Below are positions 35,610 through 44,994 of a DNA stretch of 64,000 bases, piece after piece (the first letter of the stretch is position 1; each line of letters opens with the position of its first letter). Location of the stretch: assembly GCF_003693445.1 (NCBI RefSeq), contig NZ_RFAR01000028.1, forward strand, positions 20,251 to 84,250, given 5' to 3'. The notes beneath the pieces are model-generated. The model was not told where the DNA came from. It searched no databases and saw only the letters and a list, made by a program, of their open reading frames with translations. The translations under genes and the position numbers were made by a program. The stretch is from Aquitalea palustris (GTDB taxonomy: Bacteria > Pseudomonadota > Gammaproteobacteria > Burkholderiales > Chromobacteriaceae).

Positions 35610-37037
35610 TTAAGCGTGAGCCGATGCGTTAACAGCCGGGATCTTGGCGTCAACAGCGCGGCCACCAGCTACGGTGCGGAAGGTGTTGTAGGCCATCAGC
35701 AGCATACCGCTCAGGTACAGCGTACCACCCAGGAAACGTACGAAGTGGTAGGGGTACGTTGCTTTTACGGCTTCAACAAAGGCGTAAGTCAGGGTGCCGT
35801 CGGCATTCAGGGCGCGCCACATCAGGCCCTGGGTTACACCGGAGATCCACAGTGCGGCGATGTACAGCACCACGCCCACGGTAGCCAGCCAGAAGTGAGC
35901 TTCGATCAGTTTCACGCTGTGCATGGATTCGCGGCCAAACAGACGCGGCAGCAGGTAGTACATGGAACCGATGGTGATGAAGCCTACCCAGCCCAGGGCG
36001 CCGGAGTGCACGTGACCGATGGTCCAGTCAGTGTAGTGCGACAGGGCGTTGACGGTCTTGATGGACATCATCGGGCCTTCGAAGGTGGACATACCGTAGA
36101 AGGACAGGGAAACCACCAGGAATTTCAGTACCGGATCGGTACGCAGTTTGTGCCATGCACCGGACAGGGTCATGATGCCGTTGATCATGCCGCCCCAGCT
36201 CGGAGCCAGCAGCACCAGGGAGAACACCATGCCCAGCGACTGGGTCCAGTCAGGCAGTGCGGTGTAGTGCAGGTGGTGAGGGCCAGCCCACATATAGGTG
36301 AAGATCAGCGCCCAGAAGTGCACTACCGACAGACGATAGGAGTAAACCGGACGGCCAGCCTGCTTCGGCACGAAGTAGTACATCATGCCCAGGAAGGCAG
36401 CGGTCAGGAAGAAACCTACGGCGTTATGGCCATACCACCATTGCACCATGGCATCTACGGCACCGGCGTACACGGAGTAGGACTTGGTCAGGGAGACCGG
36501 TACGAAGGCGCTGTTGACGATGTGCAGCAGGGCTACTGCCAGGATAAAGGCACCATAGAACCAGTTGGCTACATAGATGTGCTTTACCTTGCGGATGGCG
36601 ATGGTGCCGAAGAAAACAATGGCATACACCACCCAGGTCACGGCGATCATCAGTTTGATCGGCCATTCCAGTTCGGCGTATTCCTTGCCGAAGGTATAAC
36701 CCAGCGGCAGGGTGATGGCAGCAAGGACGATGATCAGCTGCCAGGCCCAGAAGGTAAAGGCGGCAAGCTTGTCCGAGATGAGTCGTACGTTACAGGTGCG
36801 CTGCACGACGTAGTAGGAAGTGGCAAACAGGCCGCAACCGCCAAAGGCGAAAATCACGGCGTTGGTGTGCAGCGGGCGCAGACGACCAAAGTGGAACCAG
36901 GGCCCAAAATTGAGCTCCGGCCACACCAATTGGGCCGCAATGATGACGCCCACCAGCATGCCTACAATGCCCCAGACTACGGTCATGATGGCAAACTGGC
37001 GCACCACCTTATAGTTATAAGTGGATTGCGTTTCCAT
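35610..37037 (-). CDS. ccoN: cbb3 cytochrome oxidase catalytic subunit I
   Basis: High-affinity heme-copper oxidase core that reduces oxygen and pumps protons under microaerobic conditions. Length 475 is standard, with 12 helices and the cbb3 segments [16 protein letters not shown] (low-spin heme His), [37 protein letters not shown] (CuB His and the cross-linked Tyr) and [19 protein letters not shown]. It is the first gene of ccoNOQP, preceded by a 456-bp gap with an FNR/ANR-type promoter. Confidence 0.98.
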   Translation of the reverse strand: METQSTYNYKVVRQFAIMTVVWGIVGMLVGVIIAAQLVWPELNFGPWFHFGRLRPLHTNAVIFAFGGCGLFATSYYVVQRTCNVRLISDKLAAFTFWAWQLIIVLAAITLPLGYTFGKEYAELEWPIKLMIAVTWVVYAIVFFGTIAIRKVKHIYVANWFYGAFILAVALLHIVNSAFVPVSLTKSYSVYAGAVDAMVQWWYGHNAVGFFLTAAFLGMMYYFVPKQAGRPVYSYRLSVVHFWALIFTYMWAGPHHLHYTALPDWTQSLGMVFSLVLLAPSWGGMINGIMTLSGAWHKLRTDPVLKFLVVSLSFYGMSTFEGPMMSIKTVNALSHYTDWTIGHVHSGALGWVGFITIGSMYYLLPRLFGRESMHSVKLIEAHFWLATVGVVLYIAALWISGVTQGLMWRALNADGTLTYAFVEAVKATYPYHFVRFLGGTLYLSGMLLMAYNTFRTVAGGRAVDAKIPAVNASAHA

Positions 37038-37140
37038 TTAGGGTTTTCTCCAAGGTTGCTAACTTAGAACGTGACAAACCATGGCGACTTGATTTCCTGC
37101 CCACTGCCCCAAGCTGTAGTAGACAGGAAAGCCGCAGGGG

Positions 37141-37160
37141 AATCTGATCATTTTCAGATT
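37141..37160. promoter_or_regulatory. 20-bp inverted repeat in the ccoN leader
   Basis: Perfect 7-bp arms AATCTGA / TCAGATT around a 6-nt centre, about 105 bp upstream of ccoN and inside the predicted long 5' leader. It could be a second operator or an RNA hairpin. Confidence 0.4.
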
Positions 37161-37371
37161 AGTAAAGCGTTTGACCCGTGCTGACAATTTGCTGCCAAAA
37201 AAACCTGGCAAACCATGTCAGTCACACGCTTTTTCCCCATTTATTCAGCGAGGCATTCTAAAGCAAATACCCATGACGGGCCAGTTGATTAGTATGCTCG
37301 CGGGATTTTTACGTCCACCATTTTCTTGATTTCAAGCGAGCGGGCAGCAGGTGCTGAACCTGATGCCGCTT

Positions 37372-37419
37372 ACTGGGGATTATATTGTCATGCCTGTGCA
37401 AGCCCTTGACTTAGGTCAA
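37372..37419 (-). promoter_or_regulatory. FNR/ANR-type promoter of ccoNOQP
   Basis: On the minus strand an FNR/ANR box TTGAC-CTAA-GTCAA (37419-37406) is followed after 21 nt by a perfect TATAAT (37384-37379). This places the box centre close to -41.5, the classic class II activation position. The predicted start site near 37372 gives a 5' leader of about 335 nt before ccoN. Microaerobic activation of cbb3 oxidase by FNR-type regulators is well known. Confidence 0.75.
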
Positions 37420-37493
37420 ATCGCCATCGGCCACGACGACTGTATGGACCCGGTGCTAGAATCTGCTGTTTCCGCCCCATCTTCAGGCAGATC

Positions 37494-39275
37494 ATGACCG
37501 CGCCAGTTCACTATTCCATCCGTCCGTGCTCACCGCAAAGCCATTGCTTCGAGATTACGCTCAAAGTTGCCAAACCTGCCAAGAAGGGACAGGTGTTCAC
37601 TTTGCCGGCGTGGATTCCAGGCAGTTATCTGATTCGTGAGTTTTCCCGGCATATCGTCAGCATTCAAGCCAGCAGTGCTGGCAAAGAGGTTGGGCTGTGC
37701 AAGCTGGACAAACACAGCTGGCAGGCCGAGCCGGTGGCCGGCAGCCTGACGCTGGTGTATCAGGTCTATGCCTATGATCTGTCAGTACGGGGCGCTTATC
37801 TGGATGAGGAGCGTGGCTTCTTCAATGCCAGCAGCGTTTTTCTGGCGGTAGAGGGATATGAGTCGGTGGCCTGCACGGTGGAAATCCGTGCGCCCAAGGG
37901 CAAGGCATTCGCTGACTGGAAAGTAGCCAGCAGCCTGCCGGCGCTGGAGACCGACCGCAACGGTTTCGGCGTATACCGTGCTGGCGATTACGATGAGCTG
38001 CTGGATCACCCGGTGGAACTGGGAGCCTTCCACTCGGTCAGCTTCAAGGCTTGCGGCGTACCGCACCAGTTTGTGGTATCTGGTCGTTTCCGTGGTGACC
38101 TCAAGCGTCTGGCGCGTGACACCAAGAAAATCTGTGAATATCAGATCAAGCTGTTCGGCACGCCTGCGCCTTTCGAACGCTATGTGTTCATGCTGTATGT
38201 CGGCAAGGATATCTATGGCGGACTGGAGCATCGCGCCTCGACAGCACTGGTGGCCAATCGAGATGACCTGCCGCAATCGTCGGAGGAGGCCATCTCCGAT
38301 GGCTATCTCAAGCTGCTGGGACTGATCAGCCACGAATACTTCCACAGCTGGAATGTAAAACGGATAAAACCCGCCGCCTTCAGCCCTTATGACCTGAGCC
38401 GCGAGGGCTATACTCGACTGCTGTGGGCATTCGAAGGCATTACCTCTTATTACGACGACCTGGCCCTGCTGCGCTGTGGCCTGATCGACAGCAAGCGCTA
38501 TCTTGGCCTGTTGGCGCAGACCATCAGTGGTGTCGAGCGTGGTGCCGGTCGCCTCAAGCAGACGCTGGAGGAGTCCAGCTTCGATGCCTGGATCAAGTAT
38601 TACCGCCAGGATGAAAACAGCCCCAACAGCATTGTCAGCTACTACACCAAGGGTTCACTGGCGGCGCTGGCGCTGGATCTGACCATACGCCTGCAGACTG
38701 ACGGCCGTCTGTCGCTGGATGACGTGATGCGTGCGCTGTGGCAAAAATGGCAGGCCGATGGCCAGGGGCTGGCGGAAGACGAGTGGGAGCGGATTGCCCA
38801 GCAGGTCACCGGCCTGGACTTGCACGCCTTCTTCGACAGCGCCTTGCGCTCTACTGCTGATCTGCCCCTGGCCAACTTGTTGGCAACGCAGGGGCTGGAC
38901 ATGTGCTGGGACTACGCGGATCATGCCGGCGATGCTGGTGGCATCGGCACCGTGGCGGACAACCGTCAACCGCGTGCCAGCCTTGGTGTGAAGACTGCGG
39001 CCGACCCATTGGGCCTGCGGCTGGTCAACGTGCTGGATGGCGGCGCTGCCCAGCTGGCAGGGCTGGCCGGTGGAGACATCCTGATCGCACTGGATGGCCT
39101 GAAAGTGACTGATCTGGACAAGATGCTGGCACGCTATGGCGTGGGCGAGACCGTTACCCTGCATCTGTTCCGCCGTGATGAGCTGCTGGTGCGTGAAGCC
39201 AGTTTGCAAGCGTCTCCGAGGACCTGCTGCCGTTTGCAGCTGCGGGGCGAGGATGCTGGCTGGCTGCGTGGCTGA
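37494..39275 (+). CDS. M61-family glycyl aminopeptidase with PDZ domain
   Basis: Zinc peptidase of 593 residues. Zinc motif HEYFH (H280, E281, H284) in GLISHEYFHSWNVKRIKP, third ligand E314 in WAFEGITSYYDD. The N-terminal beta-sandwich (PAWIPGSYLIREFSRHI) and a C-terminal PDZ-like domain (about 490-580, ASLGVKTAADPLGLRLVNVLDGGAAQLAGLAGGDILIALDG) match the M61 family. No signal peptide, so probably cytoplasmic, although some relatives are periplasmic. It is followed by pepN. Confidence 0.94.
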   Translation: MTAPVHYSIRPCSPQSHCFEITLKVAKPAKKGQVFTLPAWIPGSYLIREFSRHIVSIQASSAGKEVGLCKLDKHSWQAEPVAGSLTLVYQVYAYDLSVRGAYLDEERGFFNASSVFLAVEGYESVACTVEIRAPKGKAFADWKVASSLPALETDRNGFGVYRAGDYDELLDHPVELGAFHSVSFKACGVPHQFVVSGRFRGDLKRLARDTKKICEYQIKLFGTPAPFERYVFMLYVGKDIYGGLEHRASTALVANRDDLPQSSEEAISDGYLKLLGLISHEYFHSWNVKRIKPAAFSPYDLSREGYTRLLWAFEGITSYYDDLALLRCGLIDSKRYLGLLAQTISGVERGAGRLKQTLEESSFDAWIKYYRQDENSPNSIVSYYTKGSLAALALDLTIRLQTDGRLSLDDVMRALWQKWQADGQGLAEDEWERIAQQVTGLDLHAFFDSALRSTADLPLANLLATQGLDMCWDYADHAGDAGGIGTVADNRQPRASLGVKTAADPLGLRLVNVLDGGAAQLAGLAGGDILIALDGLKVTDLDKMLARYGVGETVTLHLFRRDELLVREASLQASPRTCCRLQLRGEDAGWLRG

Positions 39276-39386
39276 TGCATCGAGTTACTGCATAGTGCAC
39301 CCATAACCGGACCGGGGCGGCGATCCCGCCCGGTTCATGAGCAAGACCGGATCAAGCCGGCAACGACTACGAATAGAGAGAAGAAC

Positions 39387-42011
39387 ATGGCGCAGCAGCC
39401 TCAGGTCAACTATCTGAAAGACTATACCGTTCCCCCTTATCTGGTGGATCGGGTGGATTTGAAGTTTGATATCGAGGACGCACAGACGCGTGTGCACTCG
39501 CGGCTGGTGGTCAAGCGCAATGACAAGTCCACGGCTGCCAGCGCGCTGTGGCTGGACGGTTCGGCCCGCTTGCTCAGCCTGACGCTGGATGGCGAGCGGC
39601 TGGATGCCTCTGCTTATCAGCTGGCGGCCGACGGGGTGCTGATTCCGGCGGTACCTGACAGTTTTATCCTGGAAGTGGAAACCGAGCTTGAGCCGGCGAG
39701 CAATACCAGCCTGATGGGCTTGTATGCCTCCAATGGCAATCTGTTCACCCAGTGCGAGCCGGAAGGCTTCCGCAAAATCACCTTTTATATGGACCGGCCC
39801 GATGTGATGGCCAAGTTCACCACCACCATCGTGGCTGACAAGCAGAAGTTTCCCGTGCTGCTGTCCAACGGTAACAAGGTGGGGGAGGGCGTGCTGGACA
39901 AGAAGCGCCACTGGGTGAAGTGGGTCGACCCCTATCGTAAGCCGTCCTACCTGTTTGCCCTGGTTGCCGGCAAGCTGGTGGCTGCGCGTGACAAATTCAC
40001 CACCCAGCGCGGGCGTTCTGTCGCGCTGGAAATCTGGACCGAGCCGGCCGACCAGGACAAAGTCGCCTTTGCAATGGGGGCGGTCAAGCGCGCCATGAAG
40101 TGGGACGAGCAGCGCTTTGGCCTGGAGTACGATCTGGACATCTACATGATCGTGGCGGTCAGCGATTTCAATATGGGGGCCATGGAAAACAAGGGCCTCA
40201 ACATCTTCAATACCTCGGCGGTACTGGCACGCAAGGATACCCGCACCGATGCGGAGTTCCAGCGCGTGGAAGCCATCATCGCCCACGAATACTTCCACAA
40301 CTGGACCGGTAACCGTGTGACCTGCCGCGACTGGTTCCAGCTGTCGCTGAAAGAAGGGCTGACGGTATTCCGTGATCAGGAATTCAGCTCCGATTTGGGC
40401 AGCCGTGCGGTCAAGCGTATCGACGATGTCAAGAGCCTGCGCGCCTTGCAGTTTCCGGAGGATGCCGGCCCGACGGCGCATCCGATTCGCCCGGAATCCT
40501 ATATCGAGATGAACAATTTCTACACCATGACGGTGTATGAAAAGGGTGCGGAAGTGGTCCGCATGTACCACACCCTGCTGGGGGAGTCCGGTTTCCGCAA
40601 GGGTATGGATCTGTACTTCAAACGCCACGATGGCCAGGCGGTAAGTTGCGATGATTTCCGCGCCGCCATGGCTGACGCCAATGGAGTCGATCTCGACCAG
40701 TTTGCCTTGTGGTATAGCCAGGCCGGCACGCCGCTGTTGCAAGTCAGCAGCCACTACGATGCCGCAGCACAGCGTTATGCGCTGACCGTGACGCAGTCTT
40801 GCCGGGCCATCACCGGCCAGCCTGCACCGCAGCCGCTGCATATCCCCCTGGCTCTGGGGCTGGTGGGAAGTGATGGCAAGGATCTGCCGCTGCAGCTGGA
40901 GGGCGAGGAGCAGGCACAGCTTGGTACGCGAGTGCTGGATGTCAAACAGGCTAGCCAGACATTTGTCTTTATTGATGTGCCGGAGGAGCCGGTGCCGTCA
41001 TTGCTGCGCGGTTTCTCCGCACCGGTCCGGCTGGAGTATGACTGGCGCGATGAACAATTGGCCTTCCTTATGGCCAACGACAGTGACAGCTTCTGCCGCT
41101 GGGAAGCCGGGCAGACTCTGGCCGAGCGGCTGTTCCGCCAGTTGATCGAAGCGGCTGCGCAAGGCCGTGCACTGACCCTGCCTGAGACCTTTGTCGCGGC
41201 CTTCCGTGCGGTGTTGAAAGATCCGCTGGCCGATCCGGCCTTCAAGGCCATGATGCTGGGCTTGCCGTCGGAAGCAGAAATGCTGGAAATGGTGGAACAA
41301 GCCGATCCGGCAGTCATTCATCAGGTACGCGATTTCGTGCTGGACCAGTTGGCCGAGGCGCTGCGTGGCGAGTGGCACGAGGCCTATCACCTGAACCAGA
41401 CCCGTGAATACAAGCCGGAAGACGCTGGCCGGCGCGATCTGAAAAACCGTGCCTTGCAGATGCTGACCCGGCTGAACGTGGCCTGGCCGGCTGAGGCTGC
41501 GCGCAAGCAGGCGCTGGAAGCGGACAATATGTCGGATCAGATGGGCGCCATGCTGGCGCTGCGCGATCACGATGGCGAAGAGCGCGACGAGTGCTATACC
41601 GACTTCGCCGCCCGCTGGCAGCACGATGCCCTGGTCATGGACAAGTTCTTCATGCTGGTGGCCTCCAGTCAGCTGGAAGGCACGCTGGATCATGTCCGCG
41701 CCGCCATGGAGCATCCGGCATTCAATTTGAAGAACCCCAACAAGGCGCGCGCGCTGATTGGCAGCTTTGGCAATAATATGGCGCACTTCCATGCCGCCGA
41801 TGGTAGCGGTTACCGCTTCCTGGCCGAGCAGGTACTGGCGCTGGATGCCATCAATCCCCAAGTGGCCAGCCGTATCGTGCGCGCCTTCAATCGCTGGAAG
41901 AAGCTGGAGCCGGGCCGTCAGGCGCTGATGCGGGCCGAGCTGGAGCGTCTGTTGGCGGCCTCCCTGTCCAACGATGTCTACGAGATCGTCTACAAAAACC
42001 TCAATGCCTGA
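39387..42011 (+). CDS. pepN: Aminopeptidase N (M1 family)
   Basis: Broad zinc aminopeptidase of 874 residues that finishes cytoplasmic peptide turnover. The substrate-anchoring GAMEN is at 264-268, zinc motif HEYFHNW at H300/E301/H304 with third ligand Glu in [13 protein letters not shown]. The long helical C-terminal domain is complete, ending EIVYKNLNA. The ATG follows GAGAGAAGAAC. It lies 111 bp after the M61 gene, in a gap with only a GC-rich dyad, and is closed by a terminator. Confidence 0.97.
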   Translation: MAQQPQVNYLKDYTVPPYLVDRVDLKFDIEDAQTRVHSRLVVKRNDKSTAASALWLDGSARLLSLTLDGERLDASAYQLAADGVLIPAVPDSFILEVETELEPASNTSLMGLYASNGNLFTQCEPEGFRKITFYMDRPDVMAKFTTTIVADKQKFPVLLSNGNKVGEGVLDKKRHWVKWVDPYRKPSYLFALVAGKLVAARDKFTTQRGRSVALEIWTEPADQDKVAFAMGAVKRAMKWDEQRFGLEYDLDIYMIVAVSDFNMGAMENKGLNIFNTSAVLARKDTRTDAEFQRVEAIIAHEYFHNWTGNRVTCRDWFQLSLKEGLTVFRDQEFSSDLGSRAVKRIDDVKSLRALQFPEDAGPTAHPIRPESYIEMNNFYTMTVYEKGAEVVRMYHTLLGESGFRKGMDLYFKRHDGQAVSCDDFRAAMADANGVDLDQFALWYSQAGTPLLQVSSHYDAAAQRYALTVTQSCRAITGQPAPQPLHIPLALGLVGSDGKDLPLQLEGEEQAQLGTRVLDVKQASQTFVFIDVPEEPVPSLLRGFSAPVRLEYDWRDEQLAFLMANDSDSFCRWEAGQTLAERLFRQLIEAAAQGRALTLPETFVAAFRAVLKDPLADPAFKAMMLGLPSEAEMLEMVEQADPAVIHQVRDFVLDQLAEALRGEWHEAYHLNQTREYKPEDAGRRDLKNRALQMLTRLNVAWPAEAARKQALEADNMSDQMGAMLALRDHDGEERDECYTDFAARWQHDALVMDKFFMLVASSQLEGTLDHVRAAMEHPAFNLKNPNKARALIGSFGNNMAHFHAADGSGYRFLAEQVLALDAINPQVASRIVRAFNRWKKLEPGRQALMRAELERLLAASLSNDVYEIVYKNLNA

Positions 42012-42033
42012 GCCGACTGGCACGGCTGCAAAC

Positions 42034-42060
42034 AACGGGTCGCCATGGCGGCCCGTTTTT
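42034..42060 (+). terminator. Terminator of pepN
   Basis: Inverted repeat around ACGGGTCGCC / GGCGGCCCGT with one mismatched pair, 2-nt centre, followed by TTTTT. Confidence 0.85.
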
Positions 42061-42149
42061 CATGGAGCGAGCGTATAGAAGATTGACCTGCCGCTGGACT
42101 TGCCTTAATCATACGGTCGTTTGCTTGGTGGGTTGGCAAGGTGAGAACA

Positions 42150-43070
42150 ATGGCAGAAAAGCAGCAGCAGGACTTGTATGTGGAGGTCGAGCAGCAGCGG
42201 CTGCATCTGCGGCGTATCTGGCGTGAGGCAGACGGACCGCCGATATTGCTGGTTCATGGGGTCATGGCTGATGGCCGGATTTTCTATAGCGACAGCGGCA
42301 AGGGGTTGGCGCATTTTCTGGCTGATGCCGGCTACGATGTCTTTGTGGCCGATTTGCGTGGCCGTGGCCGCAGCACACCAAAAATCGACGCCAGCTCGCG
42401 CCATGGCCAAACCGAAATCATTTGCCAGGACCTGCCGGCGCTGCATGCGGCCATTCACCAGCTCAAGGGCGGGCAGCGTCTGCACTGGATGGCGCATTCC
42501 TGGGGTGGCGTACATATGAGCAGCTGTTTGCTGCGCTATCCACAACTGGCCTCGCAAGTGGCCAGCCTGGTGTACTTTGGTAGCAAGCGCAGCATAGCCG
42601 TGCGTAATCTGCGCAAATGGCTGGAGGTCGATCTGATCTGGAATATCGCCGCGCGCTGGCTGATTCGCTGTTATGGCTACCTGCCGGCCAGACGCATTGG
42701 CCTGGGGGCCGACGATGAAACCGAGAAAAGCCATCGCCAGAGCAAGCGCTGGGCCAAGCTGCGCCCCTGGGTGGACAGTGATGACGGCTTCGACTACGGC
42801 GCGGCAGCGCGGCAGGTATCGCTGCCACCGGCCCTGTATTTCGCGGCGCGTAATGATCCCTGTCGTGGCCATGTCGAGGATGTGCGCCGCTTTCGCGACG
42901 AGTCCGGCCCGCATCTGTCGCGGCTGCGTTTGCTCGGACGGGCTGCCGGGCACTGGCATGACTACGACCATGTTTCCTTGCTGACCCACCAGGATGCACC
43001 GGCCGACCATTTTCCGCTGGTGCTGGACTGGTTGCGGGGCCGGCATGACAAGGTTATCGAAAACCACTGA
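42150..43070 (+). CDS. Alpha/beta-fold hydrolase
   Basis: The 306-residue protein has the alpha/beta hydrolase pattern: oxyanion HG segment (PPILLVHGVMADGR), VFVADLRGRGRSTPK, nucleophile elbow AHSWGG with Ser in place of the usual GxSxG first Gly, a later FAARNDP acid segment and HDYDHVSLL with the likely catalytic His. A lid insert is rich in Arg. Substrate unknown. Start ATG 42150 follows AAGGTGAG; GTG 42141 is an alternative. Confidence 0.88.
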   Translation: MAEKQQQDLYVEVEQQRLHLRRIWREADGPPILLVHGVMADGRIFYSDSGKGLAHFLADAGYDVFVADLRGRGRSTPKIDASSRHGQTEIICQDLPALHAAIHQLKGGQRLHWMAHSWGGVHMSSCLLRYPQLASQVASLVYFGSKRSIAVRNLRKWLEVDLIWNIAARWLIRCYGYLPARRIGLGADDETEKSHRQSKRWAKLRPWVDSDDGFDYGAAARQVSLPPALYFAARNDPCRGHVEDVRRFRDESGPHLSRLRLLGRAAGHWHDYDHVSLLTHQDAPADHFPLVLDWLRGRHDKVIENH

Positions 43071-43134
43071 CAAAAATCATGCCGCAGGCCGAGTGGCTGT
43101 GGTAGAACAGCCGGCTCTAGTGGAGAATGCCGCC

Positions 43135-43782
43135 ATGACGCAAGTGACAGACCTATCCCCAGCCACGCTGGATGCCATTATCGACACCCTGGCCGAGCAG
43201 GGGTGGGTTGTCGATCACACCCTGTTCAGTGCCGAAGACATCCGGCGCCTGCAGCAATGCTGTCTGGCGCAGTGGGATGAAGGACGATTTCATGAGGCAG
43301 CCGTCGGACGGGCCGACCAGCAAGGTCGGCGCAGTGAAATCCGTTCCGACTCGGTATTGTGGCTGGAGCCGCAGGATGCCGAACCGGCCATTGCCCATTA
43401 TTTTGCCACCCTCGATCAAGTGCGCCACGCGGTGAATCAAGCCTTTTATCTGGGGCTGGAGGATCTGGAGTCACACTTCGCCGTTTATCCGCCGGGCAGT
43501 TTCTACAAGAAACACCTGGATCGCTTTCGCGATGATGACGCCCGCGCGCTGACCGCCGTGTTGTACCTGAATGAAGACTGGCCCACCGATGCTGGCGGGC
43601 AGATGCGCCTGTACCTGAATGATGAATGCAGCCGCTCACTGGACGTGGCCCCGCAGGCCGGCACGCTGGTGTTGTTCCTGTCTGACCGCTTCTGGCATGA
43701 AGTGCTGCCGGCCTCCCGGCAGCGGCTATCGGTCACCGGCTGGTTTCGCCGGCGTCAGCCGGGACTCGCTTGGTCGTCGTAG
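43135..43782 (+). CDS. 2-oxoglutarate/Fe(II) dioxygenase, prolyl 4-hydroxylase-like (EGLN/PPHD family)
   Basis: The 215-residue double-stranded beta-helix oxygenase has H127 and D129 (YPPGSFYKKHLDRF), H188 (DRFWHEVLP) and R197 for 2-oxoglutarate, all at the expected spacing. Segments LTAVLYLNEDWPTDAGGQMRLYL and RLSVTGWFRRR resemble bacterial prolyl hydroxylases related to animal EGLN oxygen sensors; the Pseudomonas relative hydroxylates EF-Tu. The substrate here is unproven. GGAG precedes the ATG. It stands alone, 60 bp upstream of aroC. Confidence 0.88.
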   Translation: MTQVTDLSPATLDAIIDTLAEQGWVVDHTLFSAEDIRRLQQCCLAQWDEGRFHEAAVGRADQQGRRSEIRSDSVLWLEPQDAEPAIAHYFATLDQVRHAVNQAFYLGLEDLESHFAVYPPGSFYKKHLDRFRDDDARALTAVLYLNEDWPTDAGGQMRLYLNDECSRSLDVAPQAGTLVLFLSDRFWHEVLPASRQRLSVTGWFRRRQPGLAWSS

Positions 43783-43842
43783 ACAGGTTTTGCCGTGCTA
43801 GAATCAGGCCAAACCAGATGAAATGACAAGGGACGAATCAAG

Positions 43843-44943
43843 ATGTCAGGCAACACCATGGGGCTGCTGTTTACCGTAACTTCCTTTGGCGAAAGCCACG
43901 GGCCGGCCATCGGCTGCGTGGTGGATGGCTGCCCACCGGGCTTGGCCATCAGCGCTGAAGACATTCAGCAGGAACTGGACCGGCGCAAACCCGGCACTAG
44001 CCGACATGTGACCCAGCGGCGGGAGCCGGATGCGGTCGAAATCCTCTCTGGCGTTTACGAAGGCAAAACCACCGGCACACCGATTACCTTGCTGATCCGC
44101 AATACCGACCAGCGCTCCAAGGATTACGGCAATATCGCTGATACCTTCCGTCCCGGTCATGCCGATTACACCTACTGGCACAAATACGGCGTGCGCGACC
44201 CGAGAGGCGGTGGCCGTTCCAGCGCTCGTGAAACCGCCGTGCGCGTGGCGGCGGGGGCCATTGCCAAAAAGTGGCTGCACGAGCGCTATGGCATCGTGAT
44301 CCGTGGCCACATGACCCAGATCGGCCATGTGGAAATCCCCTTCAAGAGCTGGGATGTGGTCAACAGTAATCCTTTCTTTGCTGCTGACGAAGCCGTGGTG
44401 CCAGAGCTGGAGGCGTACATGGACTCCATCCGCAAGAGCCTGGACTCGGTGGGCGCCCGCTTGCGCGTGGTGGCGGAAAACGTGCCGGTGGGCTGGGGCG
44501 AGCCGGTATTCGACCGTCTGGATGCTGACATCGCCTATGCCATGATGAACATCAACGCCGTCAAGGGTGTGGAAATTGGCGCCGGTTTTGCCAGCGTCAG
44601 CCAGCGCGGCAGCGAGCATGGTGACGAGCTGACACCGCAAGGTTTTGCCAGCAATCACGCCGGCGGCATTCTGGGTGGTATTTCCACCGGGCAGGATATC
44701 GAAGTATCGATGGCGATCAAGCCGACCTCGTCCATTGCCCAGCCGCGCCGCTCCATCGACCGCCAGGGCAATCCCATCGTGATGGAAACCCATGGCCGCC
44801 ATGATCCGTGTGTCGGCATCCGTGCCACGCCGATTGCCGAGGCCATGCTGGCACTGGTGCTGATCGACCATGCCTTGCGCCACCGTGCCCAGTGCGGCGA
44901 TGTGGTGGTGGATACTCCAAAAATACCGGGCCGAATCGACTAA
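43843..44943 (+). CDS. aroC: Chorismate synthase
   Basis: Last step of the shikimate pathway: EPSP to chorismate, needing reduced FMN. The 366 residues include [53 protein letters not shown], the [29 protein letters not shown] block and the late MAIKPTSSI and [17 protein letters not shown]. The start codon is ATG 43843. Confidence 0.98.
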   Translation: MSGNTMGLLFTVTSFGESHGPAIGCVVDGCPPGLAISAEDIQQELDRRKPGTSRHVTQRREPDAVEILSGVYEGKTTGTPITLLIRNTDQRSKDYGNIADTFRPGHADYTYWHKYGVRDPRGGGRSSARETAVRVAAGAIAKKWLHERYGIVIRGHMTQIGHVEIPFKSWDVVNSNPFFAADEAVVPELEAYMDSIRKSLDSVGARLRVVAENVPVGWGEPVFDRLDADIAYAMMNINAVKGVEIGAGFASVSQRGSEHGDELTPQGFASNHAGGILGGISTGQDIEVSMAIKPTSSIAQPRRSIDRQGNPIVMETHGRHDPCVGIRATPIAEAMLALVLIDHALRHRAQCGDVVVDTPKIPGRID

Positions 44944-44994
44944 ACTGCACAGAGGCTGTCTGTCCCGCAGCCGGGTGTCATGAGAGAGCGAACC

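Larger units (their letters stand above)
37038..37493. other. Divergent intergenic region ccoN / M61 peptidase
   Basis: A gap of 456 bp with no gene. It contains the FNR/ANR promoter (37372-37419), the 20-bp inverted repeat at 37141 and presumably the promoter of the peptidase gene. The FNR box is only 75 bp from the peptidase start, so effects on both sides are possible. Confidence 0.6.
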
